A model generated the notes under the pieces. The model searched no databases. It worked only from the letters and a program-made list of their open reading frames with translations, and was not told where the DNA came from. Below are positions 1 to 8,818 of a stretch of DNA of 64,000 nucleotides, piece by piece. The stretch lies in contig NZ_JBHFEI010000001.1 in assembly GCF_041928815.1 (NCBI RefSeq), positions 248,001-312,000 on the forward strand. The letters run 5' to 3'. This DNA is from JBHFEI01 sp041928815. Its GTDB lineage: Bacteria > Pseudomonadota > Alphaproteobacteria > Rhizobiales > Rhizobiaceae. How positions within the stretch are numbered: position 1 is the stretch's first letter; every line of letters starts with the position of its first letter. The position numbers and the translations under genes are program-made.

Positions 1-759
1 CGTGTTGATCGACAGCAGCAGGTCGGAGGAAATGCCGAAGCCGCTTCTCGAACCGAAGACGGCCAGCGGATCGTAGCCGCCCGTCGCATTGTCGAGTTCC
101 CAGAGCGCGGTGAACCGTTCGAGGAATTTGCCGAGCTTGCCGGGATCCTTGAAATCGGCGAGGTCGACGGCGTCCTCGATCGCCGCCTTCTGCCGGTCGA
201 CGTCCATCGCGGCGAATTCCGGCGGATATTGCAGGACGGTGCGGACGACCTGGGCGAGCGCCTCGTCGGCGATTACCGCATATCCGTTGGTGATCGTCGG
301 CGCCATCCGCTCGAAATAGAGCGCCAGCCGCACGCCGGCATTGTCGGCGCCGGCCGTCTCCTCCAGCGTCTGGCGGGCATATTTGCCGGCGACCTCTTTC
401 TGCGCCCGGTCGAAGGAGGTCGCGGCGGCGCCGTAGCGGACAAAGTTCAGCGATTCGGCGAAGTCCTTGTAGCGGCTGTCGCTCAGCTGGTTGGCGAAGG
501 CCGTGTCGCTGTCGACGCCCTCGGTCAGCACCTTGCGCATGAAGGCCTTGGCGTAGGTCATCTCCTCGAGGCCGTGCGCCTTCATCGCGTAGGCATAGAG
601 CCGGCCGTCGGCGAAGAAGTCGTCGACCGATTTGATCGAGGAGATCTTCGACAGGTAGTATTCCGTCTCGCGGGCGACGTCCGGCTGCTCGGACACGCGC
701 TTCAGCGACGTCGGCATGTCGGCGGCAATCGTCCTGTAGCTGGTGTAGGTCGTGGTCAC
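1..759 (-). CDS. DUF1217 flagellar-locus protein (5' part, truncated by window edge)
   Basis: The reading frame starts with GTG at 759 and is open for 253 codons to base 1, so the C-terminus lies outside the window. The product is soluble and mostly helical, beginning TTYTSYRTIAADM and containing YYLSKISSIKSVDDF and YAYAMKAHGLEEM. This is the pattern of the DUF1217 family found in rhizobial flagellar clusters, where such a gene sits divergent from motA. No start codon exists in frame further upstream before a stop-free GC-rich stretch ends, and no clear Shine-Dalgarno is seen. The molecular role is unknown; location implies a link to motility. Confidence 0.75.
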   Translation of the reverse strand, partial: MTTTYTSYRTIAADMPTSLKRVSEQPDVARETEYYLSKISSIKSVDDFFADGRLYAYAMKAHGLEEMTYAKAFMRKVLTEGVDSDTAFANQLSDSRYKDFAESLNFVRYGAAATSFDRAQKEVAGKYARQTLEETAGADNAGVRLALYFERMAPTITNGYAVIADEALAQVVRTVLQYPPEFAAMDVDRQKAAIEDAVDLADFKDPGKLGKFLERFTALWELDNATGGYDPLAVFGSRSGFGISSDLLLSINT

Positions 760-959
760 GGGCGTTCGTCCGGGCGTTCGCGGGTCTAAAAAGGCGCGGG
801 CCGCGCCAGAATGCCGCTCGACCATCGCGTGGCTTGCTTGCGCGAACCTGTTGCCGAACCTTCGCTTTTGGCGCGTTGCGCGCCCCCTTCCGCCAGCCTC
901 ACGCAAGGCTGCCTTCCTAAAGCTTCCGTCAGACTGCAGAACCCCGGCGGGATTACTCC
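760..959. promoter_or_regulatory. Divergent intergenic region, DUF1217 gene / motA
   Basis: This 200-base region separates two divergent motility genes and must hold the promoters for both. The half next to the DUF1217 gene has a short direct repeat of GGGCGTTCG (760-768 and 773-781). No convincing -35/-10 pair could be assigned by eye. Confidence 0.35.
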
Positions 960-1838
960 ATGAACATCATCATCGGCCTCCTCATGACCTTCGGCTGTAT
1001 CCTCGGCGGCTTCATCGCCATGGGCGGCCACCTGGAAGTGCTGAACCAGCCGTTCGAGCTCGTCATCATCGGCGGCGCCGGCCTCGGCGGCTTCATCATG
1101 GCCAATTCGATGAAGGTGCTGAAGGATACGGGCAAGGCGCTCGGCGAGGCCTTCAAGCACTCGGTGCCGAAGGAGCGCAACTATCTCGACACGCTCGGCG
1201 TGCTCTATGCGCTGATGCGCGACCTGCGCACCAAGTCGCGCAACGAGATCGAGAGCCACATCGACAATCCCGAGGAATCGACGATCTTCCAGTCGGCCCC
1301 GACCGTCCTCAAGAACAAGGAACTGACGTCCTTCATCTGCGACTATGTCCGCCTCATCATCATCGGCAATGCCCGCTCCCACGAGATCGAGGCGCTGATG
1401 GACGAGGAGATCAACACGATCACCCACGACAAGATGAAGTCGTACAATTCGCTGGTGACGATGGGCGACGCCTTCCCGGCGATCGGCATCGTCGCCGCCG
1501 TTCTCGGCGTCATCAAGGCGATGGGCGCGATCAGCGAGCCGCCCGAGGTTCTCGGCGGCAAGATCGCCGCCGCCCTCGTCGGCACCATGCTCGGCATCTT
1601 CCTCTCCTACTGCATCGTCTCGCCGATCGTCGCCAACATCAAGACAGTGCGCGAGAAGCAGTTCCGCCTCTACATCATCGTCAAGCAGACGCTGCTCGCC
1701 TACATGAACGGCTCCGTGCCCCAGGTCGCCCTCGAATACGGCCGCAAGACCATCTCCTCCTATGAGCGTCCCTCGATCGATGCCGTCGAGCAGGAGATGA
1801 TGAATCCGGGCGGCGGCGGCGAAAGCAAGGCGGCGTGA
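960..1838 (+). CDS. motA: Flagellar motor stator protein MotA
   Basis: A 292-residue inner-membrane stator subunit that, with MotB, conducts ions and drives rotor torque. Four membrane segments are visible: about residues 2-20, 33-50, 170-190 and 203-224. Key residues fall at the same numbers as in E. coli MotA: Arg90 and Glu98 in the cytoplasmic loop that contacts FliG, and Pro173 and Pro222 at the membrane boundary. Length fits the family. The start is the ATG at 960. It is the first gene of a block with fliM, whose GTG start overlaps the motA stop by four bases (GTGA). motB is not in this window, as in S. meliloti where it lies elsewhere in the flagellar region. Confidence 0.95.
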   Translation: MNIIIGLLMTFGCILGGFIAMGGHLEVLNQPFELVIIGGAGLGGFIMANSMKVLKDTGKALGEAFKHSVPKERNYLDTLGVLYALMRDLRTKSRNEIESHIDNPEESTIFQSAPTVLKNKELTSFICDYVRLIIIGNARSHEIEALMDEEINTITHDKMKSYNSLVTMGDAFPAIGIVAAVLGVIKAMGAISEPPEVLGGKIAAALVGTMLGIFLSYCIVSPIVANIKTVREKQFRLYIIVKQTLLAYMNGSVPQVALEYGRKTISSYERPSIDAVEQEMMNPGGGGESKAA

Positions 1839-2785
1839 CGACGATGGCACGCCCGGCCGCCTCCCCCCGCCCCGCCTTCGACCCGCGACTGCTTGCCCGC
1901 ATGACCGGCACGCTCGGCGACGACCGCGCGATCGGCAAGATCTGCGGCGAGCTCGGCCACGTGCTCGTCGCCTTCCTGCCCGACGTGATCGCCGGGGAGA
2001 CCGGCCTGACGATGGCCTTCGAATACAAGGGCTTCACCACCGGAGCGAAGAGCGCGCTGATCGCCGCCGCGAGCGACGGAACCGCGCTTTGCGACTTCTC
2101 GCTGCGCAACTGGTGTCCCGACTTCACCATCGCCTGCGGCAGCCCGGTCTTCATCGCCATGATCGAGACGTTGCTCGGCGCGCTCGGCAGCACGCCGCCG
2201 AAGCCGCGGGCGCTGTCGACCATCGAGATCGACCTTGCGACCGCCGTGTTCCAGCGCGTCGCCGACGTGCTGCGCTCCGGGGTCAACGCCGCCGGCGGCT
2301 TCGAGCCGGTCGGCAACCGGCCCTACAACGCCGCCGAACGGCCGCCGGCCGAAAAGGGCGCGCCCGACCCCTTCGCCGCCGCGATCCACCTGACGGTCAC
2401 GCTCGGAAACGTCCAGGCGCCGATCAGCCTCGTCATCCCGCAGCAGGCCCTGCTGAAGACGGTCGTCGCCGTGCCGAAGGGCGCGGACGCCGCGCGCAAG
2501 ACGAAGAGCGACTGGTCGGTCCATCTCGAGGAGCAGGTGCGCCGCTCGGCCGTGACGATCGAGGCGCGCATCCGGCTCGAACGGCTGACGCTCGACACGA
2601 TCAGCCGGCTGCAGCCCGGCGACGTCATTCCCTTCCTCGACACGCAGGACGTGCGCGTCGAGGTCAATGCCAACGGGCGGGAGCTCTATGTGTGCGAGTT
2701 TGGCCGCAGCGGCGCGAAATACACCGTCCGGGTCAAGGATACCTATGCCTCGGACAACGACATTCTCAACCACCTGATGCAATGA
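1835..2785 (+). CDS. fliM: Flagellar motor switch protein FliM
   Basis: A C-ring switch component that links CheY binding to FliG and FliN, 316 residues from the GTG at 1835 (the ATG at 1844 is an alternative start). The middle part is the CheC/FliM-like domain. The C-terminal 80 or so residues, with LQPGDVIPFLDTQDVRVEVN, are the SpoA (FliN-like) domain. The stop/start overlap GTGA with motA suggests translational coupling. The N-terminus (MARPAASPRPAFDPRLLARM) does not show the canonical EIDALL-type CheY-binding peptide of enteric FliM. Assignment rests on the SpoA domain and on position between motA and fliN. Confidence 0.9.
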   Translation: MTTMARPAASPRPAFDPRLLARMTGTLGDDRAIGKICGELGHVLVAFLPDVIAGETGLTMAFEYKGFTTGAKSALIAAASDGTALCDFSLRNWCPDFTIACGSPVFIAMIETLLGALGSTPPKPRALSTIEIDLATAVFQRVADVLRSGVNAAGGFEPVGNRPYNAAERPPAEKGAPDPFAAAIHLTVTLGNVQAPISLVIPQQALLKTVVAVPKGADAARKTKSDWSVHLEEQVRRSAVTIEARIRLERLTLDTISRLQPGDVIPFLDTQDVRVEVNANGRELYVCEFGRSGAKYTVRVKDTYASDNDILNHLMQ

Positions 2786-2842
2786 TGGCGGATACTGCCC
2801 CGGAGCATGCCTGGGGCAAGTTTCAACTGGAATAGTGTGCCC

Positions 2843-3379
2843 ATGGCGACCAAGACATCCCCCCTTGACGAGATGACCGAGTTCGGCGGCAACGATGCCG
2901 AGCTCGACCAGGCGATCGACGACCTGCGCGGCATCCTCAAGCAGGACCATACCGGCGCGGACGCACCGGCCGACGGCCTCGGGGCCTTCGGCGGCGGCGC
3001 GGATTTCGGCGGCGACTTCGGTGCGGATTTCGCCGGCTCCGGCTTCGGTGGCGGGCATGATGCCGACGCCGCGCCGGCGATGGGCGGCTTCGAACCCGCC
3101 TCCAGGAGCCCGGGCAGCGCGCTCGATTCCAATCTCGGCCTGATCATGGACATCCCGATCGACGTGCAGATCGTGCTCGGCGCAAGCCGCATGCCGGTGT
3201 CCGCGCTGATGGGGCTCTCCGAGGGCGCGACGATCGCGCTCGACCGCCGGATCGGCGAGCCGGTCGAGATCGTCGTCAACGGCCGCGTCATCGGGCGCGG
3301 CGAGATCACGGTGCTCGAGGAAGACGAGACGCGCTTCGGCGTGAAGCTGATCGAGATCAAGGGCAGCGGCAAGGCGTAA
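2843..3379 (+). CDS. fliN: Flagellar motor switch protein FliN
   Basis: A C-ring protein of 178 residues from the ATG at 2843 (MATKTSPLDEM); an in-frame upstream ATG at 2807 is judged unlikely. The C-terminal 80 residues form the SpoA domain, with IPIDVQIVLGASRMPVSALM and VEIVVNGRVIGRGEI, which stacks with the FliM C-terminus. Between about residues 45 and 85 lies a Gly/Phe/Asp-rich low-complexity stretch (for example DFGGDFGADFAGSGFGGG), longer than in enteric FliN (about 137 residues). It sits 57 bases after fliM and 22-31 bases before fliG, consistent with one transcript. Confidence 0.92.
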   Translation: MATKTSPLDEMTEFGGNDAELDQAIDDLRGILKQDHTGADAPADGLGAFGGGADFGGDFGADFAGSGFGGGHDADAAPAMGGFEPASRSPGSALDSNLGLIMDIPIDVQIVLGASRMPVSALMGLSEGATIALDRRIGEPVEIVVNGRVIGRGEITVLEEDETRFGVKLIEIKGSGKA

Positions 3380-3401
3380 ACCTCCCGGTGACGGGACAGG
3401 G

Positions 3402-4436
3402 ATGGAATCCATGATGGATTTTGAGAATTTCGAATCGACGGCGCTCGGCAAGCCGCTGAGCCAGACCGAGAAGGCGGCTGCGGTCCTGCTCGCCATGGGC
3501 AAGGGCGTGGCGAGCAAGCTGCTGAAATTCTTTACCCAGAGCGAATTGCAGGAGATCATCGCGGCGGCGCAGTCGCTGCGCTCGATCCCGCCGGACGAAC
3601 TCGAGAAGATCGTCAACGAATTCGAGGACCTCTTCACCGAGGGCGCAGGGCTGATGGACAATGCCCGCGCCATCGAAAGCATCCTCGAGGAGGGGCTCAG
3701 CCCGGACGAGGTCGACGGGCTGCTCGGCCGCCGCGCCACCTTCGAGGCCTACGAGGCGAGCATCTGGGACAAGCTGCAGGATTCCGATCCGCAATTCGTC
3801 GCCCAGTATCTTGCCAAGGAACATCCGCAGACGATCGCCTACGTTCTCTCCATGATGCCCTCGACCTTCGGCGCCAAGGTGCTGCTGCAGATGCCGGAGG
3901 AGAACCGCGCCGACATCATCAACCGCACCGTCACGATGAAGAATGTCAGCCCGAAGGCGGCGGCCATCATCGAGACCCGCGTCGTCGAGATGATCCAGCT
4001 GCTCGACGCCGAGCGCAATGCGCTGGGCTCGGTCAAGGCGGCCGAGGTGATCAACCAGATGGAAAAGAACCAGGTCGAGGAGATCATGTCCTCGCTGCAG
4101 TCGCTGAGCGCGGAATCGGCGGAAAAGGTCCGGCCGAAGATCTTCCTTTTCGACGACATCCAGTTTATGCCGCATCGCTCGCGCGTCCAGCTCTTCAACG
4201 ACGTCTCCGGCGACATCATCACCATGGCCCTGCGCGGCTCGTCGATGGAACTGCGCGAATCGGTTCTCGCCGCGATCGGCGCCCGCCAGCGCCGCATGAT
4301 CGAGAGCGATCTTTCCAATGGCGACGCCGGCATCAATCCGCGCGACGTCGCGATCGCCCGCCGCTCGATCGCCCAGGAGGCGATCCGGCTCGCCGCGAGC
4401 GGCCAGCTCGAACTCAAGGAGAAGGACGCGGCCTGA
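3402..4436 (+). CDS. fliG: Flagellar motor switch protein FliG
   Basis: The rotor protein that transmits stator torque, on the cytoplasmic face of the MS ring. 344 residues from the ATG at 3402; ATGs at 3411 and 3414 (MMDFENF) are equally plausible and resemble rhizobial FliG starts. The N-terminal domain (LSQTEKAAAVLLAMGKG) would bind FliF. The middle domain carries LAKEHPQTIAYVLSMM (the EHPQTIA signature) and LLQMPEENRADII. The C-terminal domain ends in the charged torque helix (ELRESVLAAIGARQRRMI). Length is normal for the family. It is part of the motA-fliM-fliN-fliG transcription unit. Confidence 0.95.
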   Translation: MESMMDFENFESTALGKPLSQTEKAAAVLLAMGKGVASKLLKFFTQSELQEIIAAAQSLRSIPPDELEKIVNEFEDLFTEGAGLMDNARAIESILEEGLSPDEVDGLLGRRATFEAYEASIWDKLQDSDPQFVAQYLAKEHPQTIAYVLSMMPSTFGAKVLLQMPEENRADIINRTVTMKNVSPKAAAIIETRVVEMIQLLDAERNALGSVKAAEVINQMEKNQVEEIMSSLQSLSAESAEKVRPKIFLFDDIQFMPHRSRVQLFNDVSGDIITMALRGSSMELRESVLAAIGARQRRMIESDLSNGDAGINPRDVAIARRSIAQEAIRLAASGQLELKEKDAA

Positions 4437-4703
4437 GCGACCGGCGGACGCCATCGGCCGGGGGTCGTTCCGGCGATGCCTTTCGCCGCTCGCCGCGCCG
4501 GCAATGCGGCCGGTATCAAAGGATCGCGGTCCCGGTCCCCTCCCGACCGGACAAGGAACGACCGGCCGGTTCCCTGCCGCCGCCCTCCCGGACACGCACG
4601 CGGAGCACCCCGCCAGAATTGCGGAGATGCTATCAGCCGCCGCGCCGCCTAGACTGGCGGGCGTGATTCGCGCGCGCGGATCCTCCAAGGCGGGATGCGG
4701 ACC

Positions 4704-5783
4704 ATGGCGGACGAGGACAAGGAAAGCAAAACGGAGGCCCCGTCCGAGAAGCGCATCTCGGACGCCGCCGCCAAGGGCAACGTGCCCTTCTCCCGCGAGG
4801 TGACCGTCTTCGCCTCCACGGTCGGGATCTACATCTATCTCGTCTTCTTCCTGCCCGACGGCATTTCGCGCATGGCGGAGAACCTGAGGGACATCTTCGA
4901 GCAGCCCGAGGCCTGGCGGCTCGCCTCCTCGACCGATGTCGTCGCCCTCATCAGCCGCGTGATGATACAGGCGGGCGCGGTGCTGCTGCCCTTCTTCGTG
5001 CTGATCATCGCCTTCGGCGTCGGCTCGTCCGTGTTGCAGAACATGCCGGCGCTGATCATCGACCGGATCCAGCCGAAGCTCGAACGCATCTCGCCGATCG
5101 CTGGCTTCAAGCGCATCTTCGGGCTTCCGGGCCTCGTCGAATTCGGCAAGTCGCTGTTCAAGATCGTCATCGTCTCGCTGATCGTCGCGCTCGTGCTGTG
5201 GAACGACTACTACGAATCGCTCGATTCGATGTTCTCCGACCCGGTGACGCTGTTCGCCACGATGGCGAGCGACCTCAACCAGATCATGATCGTCATCCTC
5301 TTCGCCACCGCGATCATCGCCATGGCCGATTTCTTCTGGACGCGCCATCACTGGTTCACGGAACTGAAGATGACCAAGCAGGAGGTGAAGGAGGAATACA
5401 AGCAGGCCCAGGGCGACCCGCTCGTCAAGGCCAAGCGCAAGTCGATCGCCCGCGACCGCGCCCGCAAGCGCATGATCTCGGCGGTGCCGCGCGCCACCCT
5501 CGTCATCGCCAACCCGACGCATTTCGCCGTGGCGCTGCGCTATGTGCGCGAGGAAAACGACGCGCCGCAGGTCGTCGCCAAGGGCCAGGACCTCATCGCG
5601 CTGCGCATCCGCGAGATCGCCGAGGAAAACGGCATTCCGGTTTTCGAGGATCCACCGCTGGCACGCTCAATGTTTGCGCAAGTCTCGGTGGATAGTGTCA
5701 TTCCACCGGTGTTTTACAAGGCCGTCGCCGAACTCATCCACCGGGTCTACGCCAATCAGCCGCAGCAGAAACGGATCCATTGA
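4704..5783 (+). CDS. flhB: Flagellar export apparatus protein FlhB
   Basis: An inner-membrane component of the flagellar type III export gate that sets substrate specificity. 359 residues from the ATG at 4704 (MADEDKESKTEAPSEKRI, the usual FlhB N-terminal TE-PT-KR pattern); an ATG three codons upstream is less likely. Four hydrophobic segments lie in the first 210 residues. The cytoplasmic domain contains the self-cleavage motif NPTH at residues 270-273, almost the same position as in enteric FlhB. A 267-base gap separates it from fliG, so a separate promoter is possible. Confidence 0.95.
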   Translation: MADEDKESKTEAPSEKRISDAAAKGNVPFSREVTVFASTVGIYIYLVFFLPDGISRMAENLRDIFEQPEAWRLASSTDVVALISRVMIQAGAVLLPFFVLIIAFGVGSSVLQNMPALIIDRIQPKLERISPIAGFKRIFGLPGLVEFGKSLFKIVIVSLIVALVLWNDYYESLDSMFSDPVTLFATMASDLNQIMIVILFATAIIAMADFFWTRHHWFTELKMTKQEVKEEYKQAQGDPLVKAKRKSIARDRARKRMISAVPRATLVIANPTHFAVALRYVREENDAPQVVAKGQDLIALRIREIAEENGIPVFEDPPLARSMFAQVSVDSVIPPVFYKAVAELIHRVYANQPQQKRIH

Positions 5784-5788
5784 CCGCG

Positions 5789-6223
5789 ATGAAAAAATGC
5801 CAGTATGCCGAAGAGCGCGAAAAGATTGTCGCAGAAGCGATCCGGCCGGTCGCCACCGAACTGAGGCTGGTGGACGCCGCCGATTTCATCGCCATGCTGC
5901 GGTTCGAGACCCATGGCAACCTTGCCGACCTCGTCGCCTCCGCCGCCGAGCTCTACTTCCTCCCGGGCACGGTCAATTTCGGCATCGGCGGCAATTACAC
6001 GCTCGATTGGGACAGGGAGCCGGAAATCGTGCTCGACCTGGAGCTGAAGCCGCGCGGCGTCACCGTCTACGCCCAGCTCAGCCTCGGAAAGGATCGCGCC
6101 GGACTTGAAATCAACCACATCGCCTTCGAGGCGCCGTCGTCCGATCCCGACGCCAACACCGCCTTCCTGGCGCAGAGCCTCGAGGATTCAAAATTCGTCC
6201 GCTCCTATCCGCTCGCGGCCTGA
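5789..6223 (+). CDS. Conserved hypothetical protein of the flhB-visR interval
   Basis: A 144-residue soluble protein (MKKCQYAEEREKIVAEAIRP) that starts at the ATG at 5789. A TTG at 5780 overlapping the flhB stop codon would add three residues. The second half has alternating beta-strand-like segments (LDLELKPRGVTVYAQLSL). S. meliloti has a small unnamed gene at this same place between flhB and visR, so the gene is likely part of the flagellar regulon, but no domain of known function is recognised. The close spacing to flhB suggests co-translation. Confidence 0.8.
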   Translation: MKKCQYAEEREKIVAEAIRPVATELRLVDAADFIAMLRFETHGNLADLVASAAELYFLPGTVNFGIGGNYTLDWDREPEIVLDLELKPRGVTVYAQLSLGKDRAGLEINHIAFEAPSSDPDANTAFLAQSLEDSKFVRSYPLAA

Positions 6224-6304
6224 ACGCCGGCGCGCTTACGGGAGCAGGTCCGCGACGGGCAAGATCGCCTTACTATCGGCCGACCCCACGACATCGACGA
6301 GCGA

Positions 6305-6342
6305 GAGCATGCCGGGTGATCCCCGCCTCATCCGGCGTGCTC
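6305..6342. terminator. Hairpin between convergent flhB block and visR
   Basis: Arms 6305-6315 and 6332-6342 pair over 11 positions with one G-U pair and a 16-base loop. No U-tract follows on either strand. Its place between convergent operons suggests a bidirectional terminator. Confidence 0.35.
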
Positions 6343-6356
6343 GAAGGTCCTGCGGC

Positions 6357-6461
6357 TGAAGCGCTTCTCGCAAAGATGTGCAGCGGTCTTGCGAAAAGAC
6401 ACGCGTAAAAACAACAACCTAAAGCGTACGAGCGAATCTGAAAGATCGCGACACGCTTTAG
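6357..6461 (+). repeat. RIME1-like intergenic repeat, copy 1
   Basis: An element of about 105 bases that starts with TGAAGCGCTTCTCGC and ends with GATCGCGACACGCTTTAG. Matching copies are at 20040-20143 (-), 43442-43547 (+) and 62234-62338 (-). Shared blocks include CAAAGATGTGCAGCGG, TTGCG, AAGACACGCG, AGCGAATCTG and GATCGCGACA. The ends are partly complementary, so the element can fold as a large hairpin. Sequence and size fit the Rhizobium-specific intergenic mosaic element RIME1. The rest of the 6224-6552 gap holds only the hairpin described separately. Confidence 0.75.
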
Positions 6462-6552
6462 CGGCCATGACGGTGGTCCGGGCGTTGCGTCTTCGCGGCC
6501 GTCCCGTTCGTCGCATCGGGCCGCCGGCGCGCGCGGCCTCGATCCCGTCACC

Positions 6553-7311
6553 TCAGCGGATGTAGCCGAGCCGGATCGCCTTGGCGATCGCCTGGCTGCG
6601 ATTGACGGCGTCGAGCTTGCTCTGGGCCGACCCGAGATAGGCGTTGACCGTATGGGCCGACAGCCCGCGCTTGGCGGCGATTTCCTCGCTGGTGAAGCCG
6701 TCGCCGGCAAGCTGGAGGCAGGCGATCTCGCGCTCGTTGAGGCCCTCGGCCGGCACGGCACGCTTTTCGTCGGCGGCAAGCAGATCGGTCATCACCTGGC
6801 AGCTGCGGCCATGCAGGTCGACGACGACGTCGCTCGACGCGTCGATCGCACTGCCGGCGAAGACGACGTAGCCATTGCCCTCCGCGCCGAGACGGACGGG
6901 AAAGGCGATGCCGCAATAGGGCAGGACACGGCCCTTGAGCCGCGTGGTGAACCGGGTGAAGTCCGGAGCTTCGGCCACCTGATGGTCGCTGGCGCCGTTC
7001 CAGAGGAGCGGCAGGAGCGAGGCGTCGAGATGGGCGACCAGATCGGCGCCATAGGCTGACAGAAGCTGGTGGGCGTTCTCCTCTGAGGCAGGCCCCCAAT
7101 TGTCGAGCACGCAGGTGAGCTTGCGCCTCGACGCGGAAAACCCGTTCCCGTTCATCCGCAGCACCGCGAAATGCCGCGCCTGGACGAGCTTCTGCATCGA
7201 CTGGAGCCGCGCCACCAGCGTGGTGACGCGCAGGGCGCGCTGCTGGCCCTTGACGGTGTTCTTGAGGTCGTCGCCCGTGCCCGAGCGACCGCCGGAGGTC
7301 GAATTGCCCAT
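6553..7311 (-). CDS. visR: LuxR-family flagellar master regulator VisR
   Basis: A 252-residue regulator from the ATG at 7311, preceded by GAGGCG; a GTG three codons upstream is the alternative. The N-terminal about 175 residues form a ligand-binding-like domain. The C-terminal helix-turn-helix is of LuxR type (LNEREIACLQLAGDGFTSEE, then SAHTVNAYLGSAQSKL). In S. meliloti VisN and VisR act as a heteromeric global activator of flagellar, motility and chemotaxis genes, through rem. It lies 12 bases after visN on the same strand, as in other Rhizobiaceae. The effector is not known from sequence. Confidence 0.9.
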   Translation of the reverse strand: MGNSTSGGRSGTGDDLKNTVKGQQRALRVTTLVARLQSMQKLVQARHFAVLRMNGNGFSASRRKLTCVLDNWGPASEENAHQLLSAYGADLVAHLDASLLPLLWNGASDHQVAEAPDFTRFTTRLKGRVLPYCGIAFPVRLGAEGNGYVVFAGSAIDASSDVVVDLHGRSCQVMTDLLAADEKRAVPAEGLNEREIACLQLAGDGFTSEEIAAKRGLSAHTVNAYLGSAQSKLDAVNRSQAIAKAIRLGYIR

Positions 7312-7323
7312 GGCCCGCACGCC

Positions 7324-8064
7324 TCAGACCAGATTGTTGCGCACGGCGAAGGCGATGGCCTCGACGCGCGTCTTGGTCTGGGTCTTGCGCATGATGCTGG
7401 TGATGTAATTGTTGATCGTGTTGCGCGAGATGCCGAGGATCATGGCGATCTCGTCGCTGGTCTTGCCTTCGGCGATCCAGGAGAGGCACTCGACCTCGCG
7501 CTCGGTCAGGTCGAAATCGCGATCGCTGCGCTCGGCGCGCTCACTGGTAAGGCCAGTGAAATAGCCGGCGAGCAGGCCGATGTCGCGCAGTCCGTCGGGA
7601 GACAGGATCACGTCCTTGGGGAAGAGCAGCATCAGGCAGAAACGGGCGCGGCCGACCGCGAAGGTCACCGCGCAATATTCCCGGCTGAGGCCGGCCGGCA
7701 CGTTGATGTCGTCGGGCAGGACCGCAAAGCAGGGCTGCAGCGCCGACAGGCATTTCTCGTACTCGCTCGACCGGGCGTGGCGCGCCGCCATCGCCTGGGA
7801 TTGCCGGCGGACGATGTCGAAGGGCCAGTCCGAGCAGACGACCAGATCGAGGCCGTTCTCGCCGGCGGCATCGCAGCGCGCGAGCAGGTAATGGCGCGCG
7901 CCGACATAGTCGGTGAGCGCGGCGAGGCCCGCGTCCAAATGGCTTCGGACGCTCAGTCCACTCAATTTCCGGATGAGAGAATCCCGGCTGCCGCTGCGGC
8001 CGAAGCCGCGTGCAACGGGTACAGGTTCATGCCAGACGGAAACGTCTGCGTGCATCATGTTCAT
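7324..8064 (-). CDS. visN: LuxR-family flagellar master regulator VisN
   Basis: A 246-residue partner of VisR. The start chosen is the ATG at 8064, which has a G-rich stretch (GGGGGCTGACAAT) just upstream; a GTG at 8118 would add 18 residues. The C-terminal LuxR HTH is clear: LTEREVECLSWIAEGKTSDE and ISRNTINNYITSIMRKTQ. The N-terminal domain resembles an autoinducer-binding fold but the ligand is unknown. It is the first gene of the visNR unit and has a long AT-rich upstream region. It is known in S. meliloti and A. tumefaciens as the top of the flagellar hierarchy. Confidence 0.9.
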   Translation of the reverse strand: MNMMHADVSVWHEPVPVARGFGRSGSRDSLIRKLSGLSVRSHLDAGLAALTDYVGARHYLLARCDAAGENGLDLVVCSDWPFDIVRRQSQAMAARHARSSEYEKCLSALQPCFAVLPDDINVPAGLSREYCAVTFAVGRARFCLMLLFPKDVILSPDGLRDIGLLAGYFTGLTSERAERSDRDFDLTEREVECLSWIAEGKTSDEIAMILGISRNTINNYITSIMRKTQTKTRVEAIAFAVRNNLV

Positions 8065-8747
8065 ATTGTCAGCCCCCGTGATGGGACGCGTAAAACGGGA
8101 ATTCCCTTTTTCAGCCACCGCCGCCGACAGCCAGATCCGGACCAGTCCGCCTTCCGAATCTTTAGGGAAACCCGCTACGAATCACCTGTTAAAAAGGTAC
8201 ATCCACGGGCTCGAAAAACCACTGCTATCTTCTCGGGATTTACTTTTCATTCATTTCATGCGTGCAAACTCCTTGATTTGCCTGTGCAAAACCGCCCCTT
8301 GACAGCGGAAGATGCATAAAATCTTAACTATTTGTAATTTCATCACATTTTATTGAATTTGGCGCCCTGCCCCTTTAAGACCGGCCGGAAACCGCATCCG
8401 GAGCGTCGCATCGTATGCGGTGATTGCCACCTGAAGATGCATTCCCTTCCGCCTCTCGCGACCTTGGCAAAAGATTTCACCAGGAATGGAAAAACGACTG
8501 TTGCCGATCTGCATCAGATCGAAAGGGGAACAAAAAAATCGACATTGGAACAAAACAAAAACACAACCTATGAGAGAATTAGCCACAGGCCGACATACAG
8601 TGTCCACAGTTCGCCGGAAGCTCCGTCGGGACGGATGGCGGAAGAGAAGCGACGACGGTCGTCCGGGCAGACGTCCCGCCGGCAAGCGCCCCGGAGCCCC
8701 CTCCCGGCGCGGCAGGCGCGCTGTCGGCCGCAAGACTTTCCGGTGCC
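8065..8747. promoter_or_regulatory. visN upstream region (no gene seen)
   Basis: About 680 bases without a credible gene, between visN and the end of fliF. GC is clearly lower than in the flanks, especially 8280-8360 and 8520-8580 (A-rich runs). This must contain the visNR promoter. A perfect inverted repeat GATCTG-CAT-CAGATC lies at 8506-8520. No -35/-10 pair is assigned. Confidence 0.4.
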
Positions 8748-8784
8748 TGAAAAACAGAAACACCCGCCGAGAAGAGGCGGGTGT
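8748..8784 (-). terminator. Rho-independent terminator of the che-fliF operon
   Basis: A 9-bp perfect stem (8760-8768 with 8776-8784, ACACCCGCC/GGCGGGTGT) with a 7-base loop. Read on the minus strand it is followed by TTCTGTTTTT. It lies 34 bases after the fliF stop codon. Confidence 0.85.
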
Positions 8785-8818
8785 CTCGCGGGCGCCAGGC
8801 CCCTTGAGGGTCGAAGGA

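Noticed and set aside
786..1850. 354-codon minus-strand frame opposite motA
   Set aside because: It is the antisense shadow of motA; His/Asp/Arg-rich composition is typical of complementary frames.
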